A DNA stretch of 64,000 nt from Pseudonocardia sp. TRM90224 (GTDB lineage: Bacteria > Actinomycetota > Actinomycetes > Mycobacteriales > Pseudonocardiaceae). This document shows positions 17,135 to 26,355 of this stretch, piece after piece. The position numbers and the translations under genes were made by a program. Where the stretch lies: positions 186,001-250,000 of the forward strand of contig NZ_JAJGSX010000010.1 in assembly GCF_021245725.1 (NCBI RefSeq), in the 5' to 3' direction. The notes beneath the pieces are model-generated. The model had not been told where the DNA came from, did not search any database, and saw only the letters and a program-made list of their open reading frames with translations. Every line of letters starts with the position of its first letter. The stretch's first letter is position 1.

Positions 17135-17140
17135 ACCCTA
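17135..17140 (-). promoter_or_regulatory. -10 element of the methyltransferase gene
   Basis: TAGGGT on the minus strand, 6 bases before GTG 17128. Confidence 0.5.
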
Positions 17141-17154
17141 CGACGCCGGAACTT

Positions 17155-17214
17155 CCCCACCGTTTTGCCTACTTGCACAGCCGAAACGGCGTGCAAGTCG
17201 GCAAAACGGTGGGG
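17155..17214. terminator. Family A hairpin, copy 3 (compensatory ACTTGCAC/GTGCAAGT stem)
   Basis: Outer arms CCCCACCGTTTTGCC and GGCAAAACGGTGGGG pair. The inner stem is ACTTGCAC/GTGCAAGT, where copies 2 and 5 have ACCTGCAC/GTGCAGGT: both strands changed together. It ends 5 bases before the stop of the LAL regulator gene and would terminate that transcript. Confidence 0.75.
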
Positions 17215-17218
17215 ACAT

Positions 17219-19912
17219 TCAGGCCGAGAGGTCGAGCGTCGCCAGCTGCGCGCGGGATGCGACGCCGAGCTTCGGGAACGCCTTGTGCAGGTGGTAGCCG
17301 ACGGTCCGGGGGCTCAGGAAGAGCTGCGCGCCGATGTCGCGGTTGGTCAGCCCCGCCGCCGCGAGCCGGACGACCAGCAGCTCCTGCGGGGTGAGGTCGG
17401 CCGGACCCCCCGATGGCCCGGCCGACCTCGTCTCCCCGGTCGCACGCAGCTCGGAACGGGCGCGCGCCGCCCATGGCGCGGCCCCGAGCTGCTCGAACGT
17501 CTCCAGCGCCGCACGCAACGGGGCCCGCGCCGCGCTGCGGCGGCGGGTGCGGCGCAGCCACTCGCCGTGCAGCAGGTCGGTCCGGGCCCGCTCGAACGGG
17601 CGCGCCCCGTCCGACCGGTGCAGCGCGGCCGCCGCCACGAAGTGCGGCTCCGCGTGGTCGCAGTCGGCGAGCGCCGCGCTGCGCCGGGCGACCGCCCGCG
17701 CCCAGGGCTGCCCGACGTGCTCGGCCCACCGCGCGAACCGTTCCGCCACCGTCCGGGCGAGCTCCTCACGACCCGCGCGCGCAGCGGCCTCGACGAGGTC
17801 GGGCAGCACGAGCACGTCGCCGTCGAGCTCCGCGAGCCGGTCGGCGGCCTCGTCGAACCGGCCGAGGCCCAGCGCGAGCAGGCCGCGCTGCGCCGGATCG
17901 CTCGTCGCGTCGAACTCCGCCTCCTCGCCCGCAACCGCGGCCAGGTGCGCGTGCGCGCGGGTGAGCGCGCCGACGGACTGCTGCTGCCCGGTGTCGCGCG
18001 CCAGGCGCAGTCCTTCCGTCACGTCGGTGACGGCGTCGCAGCGCTGCCCGCGGTGCCACCAGGTCGCGGCCAGCACCGCCAGCGCACCCGGCAGCACGTG
18101 CAGCTTGCCGGCGTTGCGTCCGCACTGCGCGACCTGCGTGGCGATCGCGTGCGCGCTCTCGTGGTCGCCGAGCAGCAGGTAGCAGTTGGCGATCATCACC
18201 ATGACCCTGAGGTCGTGGGGGTCGCCGCTCGCCGTCAGCGTGCGCAGCGCCGCGAACGAGCCCTGCAGCGCGGTCTCGTCGCCCAGCTGGCCGGCGGCGA
18301 CCGTCGCGAGCGCTCGGACGTGCTCCGCGCCGGGCAGCCGCAGCTCGTCGACGGCGGCGACGGCCTGGTCGACGATGCCGCGGGCACGTGCGGCCCAGCC
18401 CGCCTCGACCACCCGCATGAGCAGGTCCGATGCCATCTCGGCGTCGTGCTCGGCGACCGCGCGGGCGGCGTCGAGCAGGGGGCGGGCGGCCCGCTCCGGC
18501 TCCTTCTCGTCGACGGCGAGCGCCGCCGTGATCCGCGCCAGCTTGGCCAGCTGCACGGGATCGCGCAGGTAGAGGGCCGCGAACCCGGCGAGCGACGCCG
18601 CCCACTCGCGCTGGCCCGCGTCGGAGGCGGCTTCGGCGGCCTCGGCGTACCGGCGGCCCTTGCCCGCGGCGTCGGTGCTGAGGCCGGCGGCCTGCTCGCT
18701 GGCCGATGCAGCGGCTTCCGGGCTGCCCCGCTCGCGAGCCCGCTCGGCGCTGCGGTCCAGCGCGACCGCGACGTTCTCGTCCGGCTCGACCGCCGCGGCC
18801 GCGCGGTGCCACGTCTGCCGGTCGACGTCGTCGGACGCGCCGAGTACCGCCGCCAGTGCCAGGTGCGCGTCCTGCCGTTCCTTGATCGTTGCGCTGCGGT
18901 AGACCGCCGCCCGGATCAGCGGGTGCTGGAAGCCGTAGCAGCCCTCCACGAACATCAGCAGCTCCGCGCGCTGCGCCGTCTCGAAGTCGGCGAGGGTGCT
19001 GCCCAGCAGCGCGGCCGCCCCGACGACGAGGCCCATGTCGCACGTCCCGTCGGCGGCGCCGACCAGCACCGCGGTGCGGGCCGCGGCGGGCAGTTCGGCG
19101 ATCCGCGCCATGAACTCGCGCTCCACCCGGCTGCCGCTCGACGTCGCGCCGAGGCGAGGGGTGTCCAACGGCCCGATCGGGACGTTCGACGACCGGCCGG
19201 CCAGGTGCGAGTTGGCCAGCTCGATCAGCGCCAGCGGATTGCCCTGCGCCTCGCGCCTGATCCAGTCGACTACGTGTCGTGGCAGGTCGGGGGCGTGCTC
19301 GGCGAGCACGGCCGCCGCGGCGGTGGGATCGAGCCGCTGCAGCACCAGCTCGTCGAGACCGCCTGCCGCGAACGCGGGCGCGTGGTCGTCGCGCGCCGCG
19401 AAGATCATCAGGACTCCCTCGGCGGCGAGCCTGCGCGCAGCGAACAGCAGGACGTCGGCCGAGGCGCGGTCGAGCCAGTGCGCGTCGTCGACGAGGCAGA
19501 GGACCGGCCGGTCCGCCGCGAGCTCCGCCAAGAGCGTCAGCACCGCGAGCCCGACCAGGAAACGGTCGCCGGCCGCCTGTCCGGCGCTGCCCAGTCCCAG
19601 CGCCCCGCGCAGCGCGAGCGCCTGCGGCTCCGGGAGCTCGTCGATGCCGCCGAGCACACCCTTGAGGACGAGGTGCAGCCCTGCGTAGGGCAACGTCCGT
19701 TCCGTTTCCGCAGCGCCTTCGCAGATCACCAGCATGTCCGGCGCCGCCGCTTGCACGTGCCGGATCAGCGCCGACTTGCCGATGCCGGCCTCGCCACGCA
19801 CGACGAGCGCGCCGCTCTGCCCCGCGCGGGCCCGCTCCAGCAGCCGCTCGACGGCGAGCACCTCCGCCGTTCGGCCGGGCAGGACGGGCGCGTGCAGCCG
19901 ATGCACGCTCAT
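17219..19912 (-). CDS. LAL-type LuxR regulator with AAA ATPase domain
   Basis: 897 residues, the usual size of large ATP-binding LuxR regulators. The N-terminal ATPase has Walker A VRGEAGIGKSALI near residue 40 and Walker B VLCLVDDAHWLDRASADV. The middle 500 residues are Ala/Leu-rich helical repeats (TPR-like). The C-terminal HTH is LTPQELLVVRLAAAGLTNRDIGAQLFLS followed by RTVGYHLHKAFPKLG. It probably responds to a small ligand and controls neighbouring genes; the MFS transporter upstream overlaps its ATG (ATGA), so the two are co-expressed. Confidence 0.88.
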   Translation of the reverse strand: MSVHRLHAPVLPGRTAEVLAVERLLERARAGQSGALVVRGEAGIGKSALIRHVQAAAPDMLVICEGAAETERTLPYAGLHLVLKGVLGGIDELPEPQALALRGALGLGSAGQAAGDRFLVGLAVLTLLAELAADRPVLCLVDDAHWLDRASADVLLFAARRLAAEGVLMIFAARDDHAPAFAAGGLDELVLQRLDPTAAAAVLAEHAPDLPRHVVDWIRREAQGNPLALIELANSHLAGRSSNVPIGPLDTPRLGATSSGSRVEREFMARIAELPAAARTAVLVGAADGTCDMGLVVGAAALLGSTLADFETAQRAELLMFVEGCYGFQHPLIRAAVYRSATIKERQDAHLALAAVLGASDDVDRQTWHRAAAAVEPDENVAVALDRSAERARERGSPEAAASASEQAAGLSTDAAGKGRRYAEAAEAASDAGQREWAASLAGFAALYLRDPVQLAKLARITAALAVDEKEPERAARPLLDAARAVAEHDAEMASDLLMRVVEAGWAARARGIVDQAVAAVDELRLPGAEHVRALATVAAGQLGDETALQGSFAALRTLTASGDPHDLRVMVMIANCYLLLGDHESAHAIATQVAQCGRNAGKLHVLPGALAVLAATWWHRGQRCDAVTDVTEGLRLARDTGQQQSVGALTRAHAHLAAVAGEEAEFDATSDPAQRGLLALGLGRFDEAADRLAELDGDVLVLPDLVEAAARAGREELARTVAERFARWAEHVGQPWARAVARRSAALADCDHAEPHFVAAAALHRSDGARPFERARTDLLHGEWLRRTRRRSAARAPLRAALETFEQLGAAPWAARARSELRATGETRSAGPSGGPADLTPQELLVVRLAAAGLTNRDIGAQLFLSPRTVGYHLHKAFPKLGVASRAQLATLDLSA

Positions 19913-21252
19913 GACACCCGCCCCGGCGGAACGAGCAGCGCCAGCAGCCCGACGACGGTGCACACGGTCACGACGGCCGTGCCCACCTGGTAGCCGGCCA
20001 GCCCGCCGCCCGCGAGCGTCCAGCCCAGCGCCACCACGCCGGGCCCGACCGTCATCGAGACCGAACGCGCCGTCATGCTGACCCCGCCGGACGTGCCCTC
20101 CATGCCGGCCGGGGTGGCCGCCAGCGTCGCCGTGTTGATCGCGGGGTTGAACAGCCCGGCTCCGAACCCGGTGATCGCGAGCCGCCACGCCATGTCGACG
20201 AGCCCCGCCTCCGCGTCGAGCGTCAGCAGCGCCCCCATCCCGACGATCATGACGGCCGAGCCGGCCATCGCCACGTACCGCGGCCCCGCCTTGTCGGTGA
20301 GCCAGCCGGAGACGACGGAGGCCGGCGCGATCGACCCGACGAAGAACAGCAGCGCGACGCCCGTCAGCTCCGCGCTGCCGTGCAGCACGTCGGCGACGTA
20401 GAACGGCAGCAGGAACGCCGTCAGCCCGATCATTAGGCTGGTCGACGCGAGCGCGAGCAGCGCGAACCCGTACGCCCGGCTGCGGACCAGCCCCAGCACC
20501 GCGCGGGACGCCGGCAGCCGGCCCCACCAGACGAACAGCGCGACCGTGACCACGCCCGTGGCCGCGGCCAGCACGGGCGTGTCGGCGATGCCCTGCACGG
20601 CCAGCAGCAGCGCCGAGATGGCCGCGCCCAGCAGCAGCCCCTCGCGCACGAGCACACCGGAGGGCCGGGGCATCCCGCGGCCGTTGCCGGCCACCGTGCG
20701 CCACGCGGTCCAGAGCACGACCAGCACGAGCGGGATCTTGATCAAGAACACCATCCGCCAGCCGAACGCGCCGGCGACCAGCCCGCCGAGCGGCGCGCCG
20801 GCCATGCCGCCGAGCGTCATGATCGTGATGATCGATCCGATGGCCTTCCCGCGCTGGTCGGGGCGCACGCTGCCGGAGACGATCGGCATGTACACGGCGA
20901 CGACGAGCGCGCCGGCCAGCCCTTGCAGCAACCTGGCGGTGATCAGCAGCCAGAACGTCGGCGCGGCGGCCGCGAGGATGCTCGCGGCCCCGACCCCGAT
21001 CATCGAGACGAGCAGGGACACCCGCGCGTCGGCGCCGTCGGCCCACCGGCCGACCGGGATCGACGCCGCGGCCATCGGGAGCGAGTAGGCGAGCACGACC
21101 CACGCCGTCGCGGCGGCCTCGATGCCGAAGTGGCGGCCGATGTCGGGCAGAGCTACGGAAGCCATCGTGATGTCCGAGGTCACGACCAGCATCGCGAGCC
21201 CCAGCGCGACGATCGGCGCCCATGACGTGCGGTGCGGCGCGGCGGCGGTCAT
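19909..21252 (-). CDS. MFS drug/proton antiporter (EmrB/QacA-like)
   Basis: 447 residues with 12-14 transmembrane segments. Motif A is visible as GRWADGADARVSLL and motif C as GAPLGGLVAGAFGWRMVF. MFS members with this signature export hydrophobic compounds with proton exchange; the substrate is unknown. ATG 21252 was chosen over GTG 21261 because a TACGGT -10 lies 7 bases upstream of it. It is coupled to the LAL regulator gene, which suggests that the regulator controls export. Confidence 0.87.
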   Translation of the reverse strand: MTAAAPHRTSWAPIVALGLAMLVVTSDITMASVALPDIGRHFGIEAAATAWVVLAYSLPMAAASIPVGRWADGADARVSLLVSMIGVGAASILAAAAPTFWLLITARLLQGLAGALVVAVYMPIVSGSVRPDQRGKAIGSIITIMTLGGMAGAPLGGLVAGAFGWRMVFLIKIPLVLVVLWTAWRTVAGNGRGMPRPSGVLVREGLLLGAAISALLLAVQGIADTPVLAAATGVVTVALFVWWGRLPASRAVLGLVRSRAYGFALLALASTSLMIGLTAFLLPFYVADVLHGSAELTGVALLFFVGSIAPASVVSGWLTDKAGPRYVAMAGSAVMIVGMGALLTLDAEAGLVDMAWRLAITGFGAGLFNPAINTATLAATPAGMEGTSGGVSMTARSVSMTVGPGVVALGWTLAGGGLAGYQVGTAVVTVCTVVGLLALLVPPGRVS

Positions 21253-21259
21253 GACAGGC

Positions 21260-21265
21260 ACCGTA
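21260..21265 (-). promoter_or_regulatory. -10 element of the MFS gene at 21252
   Basis: TACGGT on the minus strand, 7 bases before ATG 21252. Confidence 0.5.
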
Positions 21266-21298
21266 GAAGCTGAAGTTCGGTTGAGGTCAACACTTCGG

Positions 21299-21877
21299 TC
21301 ACCCCTGGAACGGGTGGGCCGTGCGGGCCTCCCGCAGCGCGACGGCCCACCAACCGAGCTGGTCGAGCATCGACTTCGCGGCAGCGTTGCACGCGTTCGG
21401 GTCGACGGGTTGCGCGTCGGTGTCGAACCGGTCCCACGCGCCGTGGAAGCTGACGGTCTCGCGCACGGTCAGGGCGCTGAGCTCGGCGAACACCCCGCGC
21501 AGGTGCTCGACGGCGCGCAGCCCGCCCGACATCCCGCCGTAGGAGACGAACGCGACCGGCTTGGCCTGCCACTCCCGCATGTGCCAGTCGATCAGCGTCT
21601 TCAGCGGCGCGGGGTAGCTGTGGTTGTACTCGGGTGTGACGAGGACGAACGCGTCCGCTGCCGCGAGCCGCGCGGTGACGTCCGGATCCGGCGGCGACGT
21701 CGCGCCGATGCGGTCGGACAGCCCGGCGTCGGCGAGATCCAGCACGTCGACGTCCATGTCGGCGCGCTGGCGCGCCTGCTCGGCGAACCAGTTCGCGACG
21801 GTCGGCCCGAACCGGCCCTCCCGCGTGCTGCCGATGATGACGACGGTGCGCAGTGGCGCCTCGATAGCGGTTCTCAT
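21299..21877 (-). CDS. NADPH-dependent FMN reductase family protein
   Basis: 192 residues. The flavodoxin-like fold begins VVIIGSTREGRFGPTVANWF, the phosphate loop for FMN, and contains VLVTPEYNHSYPAPLKTLIDW, the hallmark of the family, and SYGGMSGGLRAVEHLR. It reduces FMN or quinone-like substrates with NAD(P)H. A TAGCGT -10 sits 7 bases before ATG 21877. It is upstream of the MFS/LAL pair on the same strand (46-base gap), so a common detoxification role is possible. Confidence 0.87.
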   Translation of the reverse strand: MRTAIEAPLRTVVIIGSTREGRFGPTVANWFAEQARQRADMDVDVLDLADAGLSDRIGATSPPDPDVTARLAAADAFVLVTPEYNHSYPAPLKTLIDWHMREWQAKPVAFVSYGGMSGGLRAVEHLRGVFAELSALTVRETVSFHGAWDRFDTDAQPVDPNACNAAAKSMLDQLGWWAVALREARTAHPFQG

Positions 21878-21884
21878 GGGAACG

Positions 21885-21890
21885 ACGCTA
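21885..21890 (-). promoter_or_regulatory. -10 element of the FMN reductase gene
   Basis: TAGCGT on the minus strand, 7 bases before ATG 21877. Confidence 0.5.
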
Positions 21891-21975
21891 GGGAGACGGG
21901 GTGCGACGCCGAATCCGTCAAGTGACCGGCCGGGGTGGGCCGGGGCAACCCCGGGGGCCGTGTTGGGCGTCCCCG

Positions 21976-23412
21976 CTACGCGTCCAGGTACGCCTCCAGG
22001 CCGATCCGCCCGCCCTCGCGACCGAACCCGGACTCCCGGTACCCGCCGAACGGCGACGTCGGGTCGAAGCGGTTGAACGTGTTCGTCCAGACGACACCGG
22101 CCCGCACCCGCTGCGCCGTCCACAGCGCCTTGGAGCCCTTGTCCGTCCAGATCCCGGCGGAGAGCCCGTACGGGGTGTTGTTCGCCTTCGCGACGGCCTC
22201 CTCCGGCGTGCGGAACGTCAGCACCGAGAGCACCGGCCCGAAGATCTCCTCGCGTGCGACGCGCATGGTCTGCTCGACACCGGAGAACACGGTCGGCGGG
22301 AAGAAGAGCCCGCGCTCGGGCAGCGGGCACGAGCTGGTCCAGCGCTGTGCGCCCTCCTCGTCGCCGGCCGCGGCGAGGTCGACGATCCGGTCGAGCTGGG
22401 CGCGCGAGTTGATCGCGCCGACGTCGGTGTTCTTGTCGAGCGGGTCGCCGACCCGCAGTGTCTCGATCCGGCGGTGCAGCAGCTCGGTGAACTCGTCGGC
22501 GATCGACTCCTGCACCAGCAGCCGCGAGCCGGCGCAGCAGACGTGGCCCTGGTTGAAGAAGATCCCGTCGACGACGCCCTCGACGGCCTGGTCGAGCGGC
22601 GCGTCGTCGTAGACGATGTTGGCGGCCTTCCCACCGAGCTCCAGCGTCAACCGGCGGCCGGTGCCGGCCAGCGTCCGCTGGATCTCCTTGCCGACGTCGG
22701 TCGAGCCGGTGAACGCGACCTTGTTCAGCCCGGTGTTGCGGACGATCGCCGCGCCGACGTCTCCGGCGCCGGGCAGCACGTTCAGCACGCCGGGCGGCAG
22801 CTCGGCCTCCGCGGCGATCTCCGCCAGCACCAGCGCGGTGAGCGGGGTGGTCTCGGCGGGCTTGAGCACGATGGTGTTGCCGCAGGCCAGCGCGGGCGCG
22901 ACCTTCCACGCGGCCATCAGCAGCGGGAAGTTCCACGGGATGACCGAGCCGACCACGCCGAGCGGTTTCGGGGCCGGCCCGAGCCCGGCGTACTCCAGCT
23001 TGTCGGCCCACCCTGCATGGTGGAACAGGTGCGCCGACGCCGTCGGCACGTCGACGTCGCGCGACTCGCGGATCGGTTTGCCGTTGTCGAGCGACTCCAG
23101 CACGGCCAGCTCGCGGGCGCGCTCGGCGACGATCCGGGCGATCCGGTAGATGTACTTGGCGCGCTCGGCGCCCGGCATCGGGCCCCACGTCGTCTCGAAC
23201 GCGCGGCGCGCGGCCGCGACGGCCGTGTCGACGTCGGCGCTGCTGGCCGTGCCGACCTCGGCGAGCACCTCCTCGGTAGCCGGGTTCACCGTCTTGAGCG
23301 GCTCCCCGCCGCCGTCGACGAACTTCCCGTCGACGAACGGGCGGTACGTCGGCTGCAGGTTCGCGATGGCCGCAGACTCCGGCGCGGGGGCGTAAGTCCA
23401 GTCGACCATCAT
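21976..23412 (-). CDS. Aldehyde dehydrogenase, coupled to deoC
   Basis: 478 residues, complete. It oxidises an aldehyde to the acid with NAD(P)+. Motifs are VIPWNFPLLMAAWKVAPAL, FTGSTDVGKEI (cofactor), LELGGKAANIV (catalytic Glu) and FFNQGHVCCAGSRL (catalytic Cys). Its ATG 23412 overlaps the deoC stop (ATGA), so the likely substrate is the acetaldehyde released by DeoC. It is the complete counterpart of the fragment at 15048-15926. Confidence 0.92.
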   Translation of the reverse strand: MMVDWTYAPAPESAAIANLQPTYRPFVDGKFVDGGGEPLKTVNPATEEVLAEVGTASSADVDTAVAAARRAFETTWGPMPGAERAKYIYRIARIVAERARELAVLESLDNGKPIRESRDVDVPTASAHLFHHAGWADKLEYAGLGPAPKPLGVVGSVIPWNFPLLMAAWKVAPALACGNTIVLKPAETTPLTALVLAEIAAEAELPPGVLNVLPGAGDVGAAIVRNTGLNKVAFTGSTDVGKEIQRTLAGTGRRLTLELGGKAANIVYDDAPLDQAVEGVVDGIFFNQGHVCCAGSRLLVQESIADEFTELLHRRIETLRVGDPLDKNTDVGAINSRAQLDRIVDLAAAGDEEGAQRWTSSCPLPERGLFFPPTVFSGVEQTMRVAREEIFGPVLSVLTFRTPEEAVAKANNTPYGLSAGIWTDKGSKALWTAQRVRAGVVWTNTFNRFDPTSPFGGYRESGFGREGGRIGLEAYLDA

Positions 23413-24395
23413 GCGCTCCCGATGTATTCGCTGCCGGAGTAGTGCCCTTCGAGCTGCGCCCTCCGCTGCCGTAGCAGGTCGTTGAGCAGCGACGACGCCC
23501 CGAACCGGAACAGGTCGGGGTCGAGCCACTCCGGGCCGGCGACCTCGTTGACGGCCACCAGGTGGCGGATCGCGTCCTTGGTCGCGCGGATCCCACCGGC
23601 CGCCTTGACGCCGCGGAGCTCGCCGGTGACGCGGTGCCAGTCGCGCACGGCCAGCAGCATCACCTGCACCACCGGGAGGGTCGCGGCCGGGGAGATCTTG
23701 CCGGTGGAGGTCTTGATGACGTCGGCGCCCGCGAGCAGCGCGAGCCACGACGCCCTGCGCACGTCGTCGTAGCCGGCGAGCTCGCCGGTCTCCAGGATGA
23801 CCTTGAGGTGCGCGCTGCCGCACGCCTCCTTGACCGCGACGATCTCCTCGTACACCTCGCCGTAGCGGCCGGTGAGGAACGCGCCGCGGTCGATGACCAT
23901 GTCGATCTCGGTGGCGCCGTTCTCCACGGCGAGCGCGGTGTCGGCCAGCTTGACCTCCCGCGACGACCGTCCGGCCGGGAACGCCGTGGCCACCGCGGCG
24001 ATGTTGACGCCGCTGCCGGCCAGGCGCTCGGCGGCGACCCGGGCGAGGTCGGGGTAGACGCAGACCGCGGCGACCGAGGGCACCTCCGGGTAGTCCGGGT
24101 CGGGCCGGCGGGCCTGCGCGCAGAGCGACGCGACCTTGCCGGGGGTGTCGGCGCCCTCCAGCGTGGTCAGGTCGATCATCGAGACGGCCATGTCGATCGC
24201 CTGCAGCTTCGATTCCTTCTTGATGCTGCGGGTGGCCAGCGTCGCGGCCCTGCGCTCCAGCCCGACCTGGTCCACACCCGGGAGGCCGTGCAGGAACCGG
24301 CGCAGCGACCGCTCGTCGCGGCCGACGTCGGCCAACGCTGGGTGGGGGCTCGACGCGTCGGAGGTCGTCCGTGGCGCGGGAACGGTCCTGGTCAC
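23409..24395 (-). CDS. deoC: Deoxyribose-phosphate aldolase
   Basis: 328 residues. It splits 2-deoxyribose-5-phosphate into acetaldehyde and glyceraldehyde-3-phosphate. CVYPDLARVAAERL, the ADVIKTSTGK loop and the GVKAAGGIRA motif with the Schiff-base Lys region are present. The N-terminus has about 60 extra residues before ATRSIKKESKLQAIDMAVSMIDLT, usual for actinobacterial DeoC. GTG 24395 was chosen because TAGAGT lies exactly 7 bases upstream; GTG 24404 is the alternative. It completes the deoxyribose branch begun by deoA and PNP. Confidence 0.92.
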   Translation of the reverse strand: MTRTVPAPRTTSDASSPHPALADVGRDERSLRRFLHGLPGVDQVGLERRAATLATRSIKKESKLQAIDMAVSMIDLTTLEGADTPGKVASLCAQARRPDPDYPEVPSVAAVCVYPDLARVAAERLAGSGVNIAAVATAFPAGRSSREVKLADTALAVENGATEIDMVIDRGAFLTGRYGEVYEEIVAVKEACGSAHLKVILETGELAGYDDVRRASWLALLAGADVIKTSTGKISPAATLPVVQVMLLAVRDWHRVTGELRGVKAAGGIRATKDAIRHLVAVNEVAGPEWLDPDLFRFGASSLLNDLLRQRRAQLEGHYSGSEYIGSA

Positions 24396-24402
24396 GGACG
24401 CC

Positions 24403-24408
24403 ACTCTA
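24403..24408 (-). promoter_or_regulatory. -10 element of leaderless deoC
   Basis: TAGAGT on the minus strand, 7 bases before GTG 24395. Confidence 0.55.
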
Positions 24409-24727
24409 GGGCGTTTTCGGGGGATCAGAACCGCGCTGTTCGCGAGGTGCGCGACGAGGTGATCAGCGTCGGTGGTGGCCCGGTGGCTTTCCGGACCTTC
24501 CACGCGCGCCCGTGCGCGAACGGCATGTCCTGGGTGTGTGCCGATGTCGGCGGATACGAGTCTCGCCGAGTGCGTGCGTGTGCGCGCCGGTGCGGGGAGC
24601 GTGCTGCCGCGAGAGGTGGTGCACCGCCCGCCGTGCGGGAGGAACGGCGGGCGGTCGGTCCCCGGGGAGCGTGTTCGGGGAGCGAAAGCGTGGGTGCGGC
24701 GGCGTGGCGCGGGGGGGTGTGCGGGGA
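24409..24727. other. 319-bp intergenic stretch without a supported gene
   Basis: It lies between the divergent deoC promoter and the stop of the small gene at 24728. Short open frames here have Arg/Pro/Gly-rich compositions typical of shadow frames. No repeat, RNA gene or clear terminator was seen. Confidence 0.5.
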
Positions 24728-24964
24728 TCAGGTGGAGCTGTGGAGCCTGACGACGCCGACCGTGACGTCCTCGAGGCCGCCGCGGTCGAAGTCGCGGCGC
24801 AGCTGGTCGGCCTTGATCGTCGCGGTGAGGCCGTCGAAAGGTCCGTGGGCGTCGACCTCGCCGGTCTGGGGGTCGACGGCCAGTACGACGTAACCGTCGC
24901 ACTGAGTGAGCTTCTCCGCCGCCGCGACCAGCGTCGCCTCGTCGGAAGTCGTGTTCTCCTGCAC
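24728..24964 (-). CDS. Small conserved-looking protein, 78 residues
   Basis: 78 residues, soluble, acidic: it includes the segment VVLAVDPQTGEVDAHGPFDG and ends RLHSST. The balanced composition, unlike the Arg/Pro-rich shadow frames, and an exceptional ribosome binding site indicate a real gene. No family was recognised. GTG 24964 is preceded at 7 bases by AGGAGG within AGGAGGTGATCC (24966-24977). It is isolated, with over 300 bases to deoC on one side and 460 to the next gene on the other. Confidence 0.75.
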   Translation of the reverse strand: MQENTTSDEATLVAAAEKLTQCDGYVVLAVDPQTGEVDAHGPFDGLTATIKADQLRRDFDRGGLEDVTVGVVRLHSST

Positions 24965-24965
24965 G

Positions 24966-24977
24966 GGATCACCTCCT
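24966..24977 (-). promoter_or_regulatory. 12-base Shine-Dalgarno sequence of the 78-residue gene
   Basis: AGGAGGTGATCC on the minus strand is complementary over its full length to the 3' end of 16S rRNA. AGGAGG ends 7 bases before GTG 24964. It fixes the start and suggests strong initiation. Confidence 0.75.
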
Positions 24978-25425
24978 AGTCATCTAGTACAGCGTCGGTG
25001 GGGCCTCCGGCGTGACAGTGTTTGCGGCAGACCACCCGTTCGGGTCAGGGTGAACCTTGCGATTGATCACCGATTGTCGCGCAACGACGACTCTGAGCTG
25101 ATGAATCGTGGTGCCGACCGGCAAAATGTGTCGATCTTGACACGCTGAGTGATCGTCGCCGCGTGTGGCGCGCTCTGATCCGGGAGGCCTCCCGGCGTCG
25201 TGCGGACGTAGCGTCGGGGGGCACTCCTGTGGTTTCCGTGACGGCCACGAACGGCCCTCTGATTCCCGTTCATCTGCACGATCGATTGCGGATGGTGATC
25301 ACGGCTTGCCCGGGAGCGTGGTGCGCTCATCCGTCCCGCCACCGGATGACGACGTCCCCCATGCAGCGCTCCGCTCGCCGCTCACGGACTGCCGCGGAAG
25401 CGGTCGGGATGCCACTATCGCGACC
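24978..25425. other. 448-bp intergenic stretch without a supported gene
   Basis: It is the divergent promoter region between the 78-residue gene and the dehalogenase. GC is visibly lower around 25040-25150. A TTGACA hexamer at 25137-25142 has no matching -10 at the right distance. No structured RNA or repeat was recognised. Confidence 0.5.
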
Positions 25426-26355
25426 ATGCGCACGCTCCGGACCCCCGAGGAGCGGTTCGCCCGCCTCCCCGGCTTCGATCTCCCGCCCCACTACGCCGAC
25501 GTCCCCGATCCCGACGGCGGCACGTTGCGGATGGCGTGGGTCGAGGACGGCCCCGCCGGCGGTCCCGCGGTGCTGCTCCTGCACGGCGAGCCGAGCTGGT
25601 CGTACCTGTACCGCACGATGATCCCGGTGCTCGCGGGCGCGGGGCTGCGCGCGATCGCGCCCGACCTCATCGGGTTCGGCCGCTCCGACAAGCCCGCCGC
25701 ACCCGCCGACCACAGCTACGCGCGGCACGTCGAATGGGTGCGCGCCCTCGCGTTCGACGTGCTCGACCTGCGCGCCGTGACGCTCGTCGGCCAGGACTGG
25801 GGTGGTCTGATCGGCCTGCGCCTCGCCGCCGAGCACCTCGACCGGTTCGCCGGGCTCATCGCCTCGAACACCGGCCTGCCGACGGGCGACCGCGACATGC
25901 CGGAGGTCTGGTGGAAGTTCCGCAGGGCCGTGGAGAAGGCGCCGGAGCTCGACGTCGCGCGGCTCGTCCAGTCGGGATGCCGCACTCCGTTCACCCCGGA
26001 GGTGCACGCGGCGTACGACGCGCCGTTCCCCGACGAGACGTTCAAGGTGGCGCCGCGGGCCATGCCGACGCTCGTGCCCACCCGCCCGGACGACCCCGCG
26101 ACCGAGGCGAACCGGGCGGCGTGGGCCACGCTCACCGCGAGCGACGTGCCGTTCCTCTGCGCGTTCAGCGACGGCGACCCGATCACGGCCGCGATGGAGC
26201 CGGTCCTGCGGGCGGCGATGCCGGGCGCCGCGGGCCGTGCGCACCCGACGATCACCGGGGCCGGGCACTTCGTGCAGGAGGACGCCGGCCCGCAGCTCGC
26301 GGACGCGGTCGTGCGCTTCGTTACGTCGCTGCGGGTGGGGCCGACCCAGCAGTGA
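25426..26355 (+). CDS. Haloalkane dehalogenase-like alpha/beta hydrolase
   Basis: 309 residues. HGEPSWSYLYRTMI (about 52-65) is the oxyanion-hole region of subfamily I haloalkane dehalogenases. The nucleophile elbow GQDWGG near residue 124 has Asp rather than Ser, with the halide-binding Trp after it, and GAGHFVQED near residue 278 gives the catalytic His. These residues predict hydrolytic cleavage of carbon-halogen bonds, though family members have broad or unknown natural substrates. The phosphoesterase gene overlaps its stop (GTGA). Confidence 0.85.
   Translation: MRTLRTPEERFARLPGFDLPPHYADVPDPDGGTLRMAWVEDGPAGGPAVLLLHGEPSWSYLYRTMIPVLAGAGLRAIAPDLIGFGRSDKPAAPADHSYARHVEWVRALAFDVLDLRAVTLVGQDWGGLIGLRLAAEHLDRFAGLIASNTGLPTGDRDMPEVWWKFRRAVEKAPELDVARLVQSGCRTPFTPEVHAAYDAPFPDETFKVAPRAMPTLVPTRPDDPATEANRAAWATLTASDVPFLCAFSDGDPITAAMEPVLRAAMPGAAGRAHPTITGAGHFVQEDAGPQLADAVVRFVTSLRVGPTQQ

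Noticed and set aside
15797..19993. A 1398-codon open frame on the plus strand
   Set aside because: It runs antisense to the methyltransferase and LAL regulator genes, is rich in Arg/Gly/Pro/His and has no domain. In DNA of this GC content long antisense frames are common.
24409..24727. Plus-strand frame of 92 residues (start 24472) in the gap after deoC
   Set aside because: Composition is Arg/Gly/Cys-rich as in shadow frames, there is no ribosome binding site, and it overlaps the better supported minus-strand gene.
25137..25165. TTGACA promoter upstream of the dehalogenase gene
   Set aside because: No -10 hexamer is found at 16-19 bases, and the distance to the gene is nearly 300 bases.
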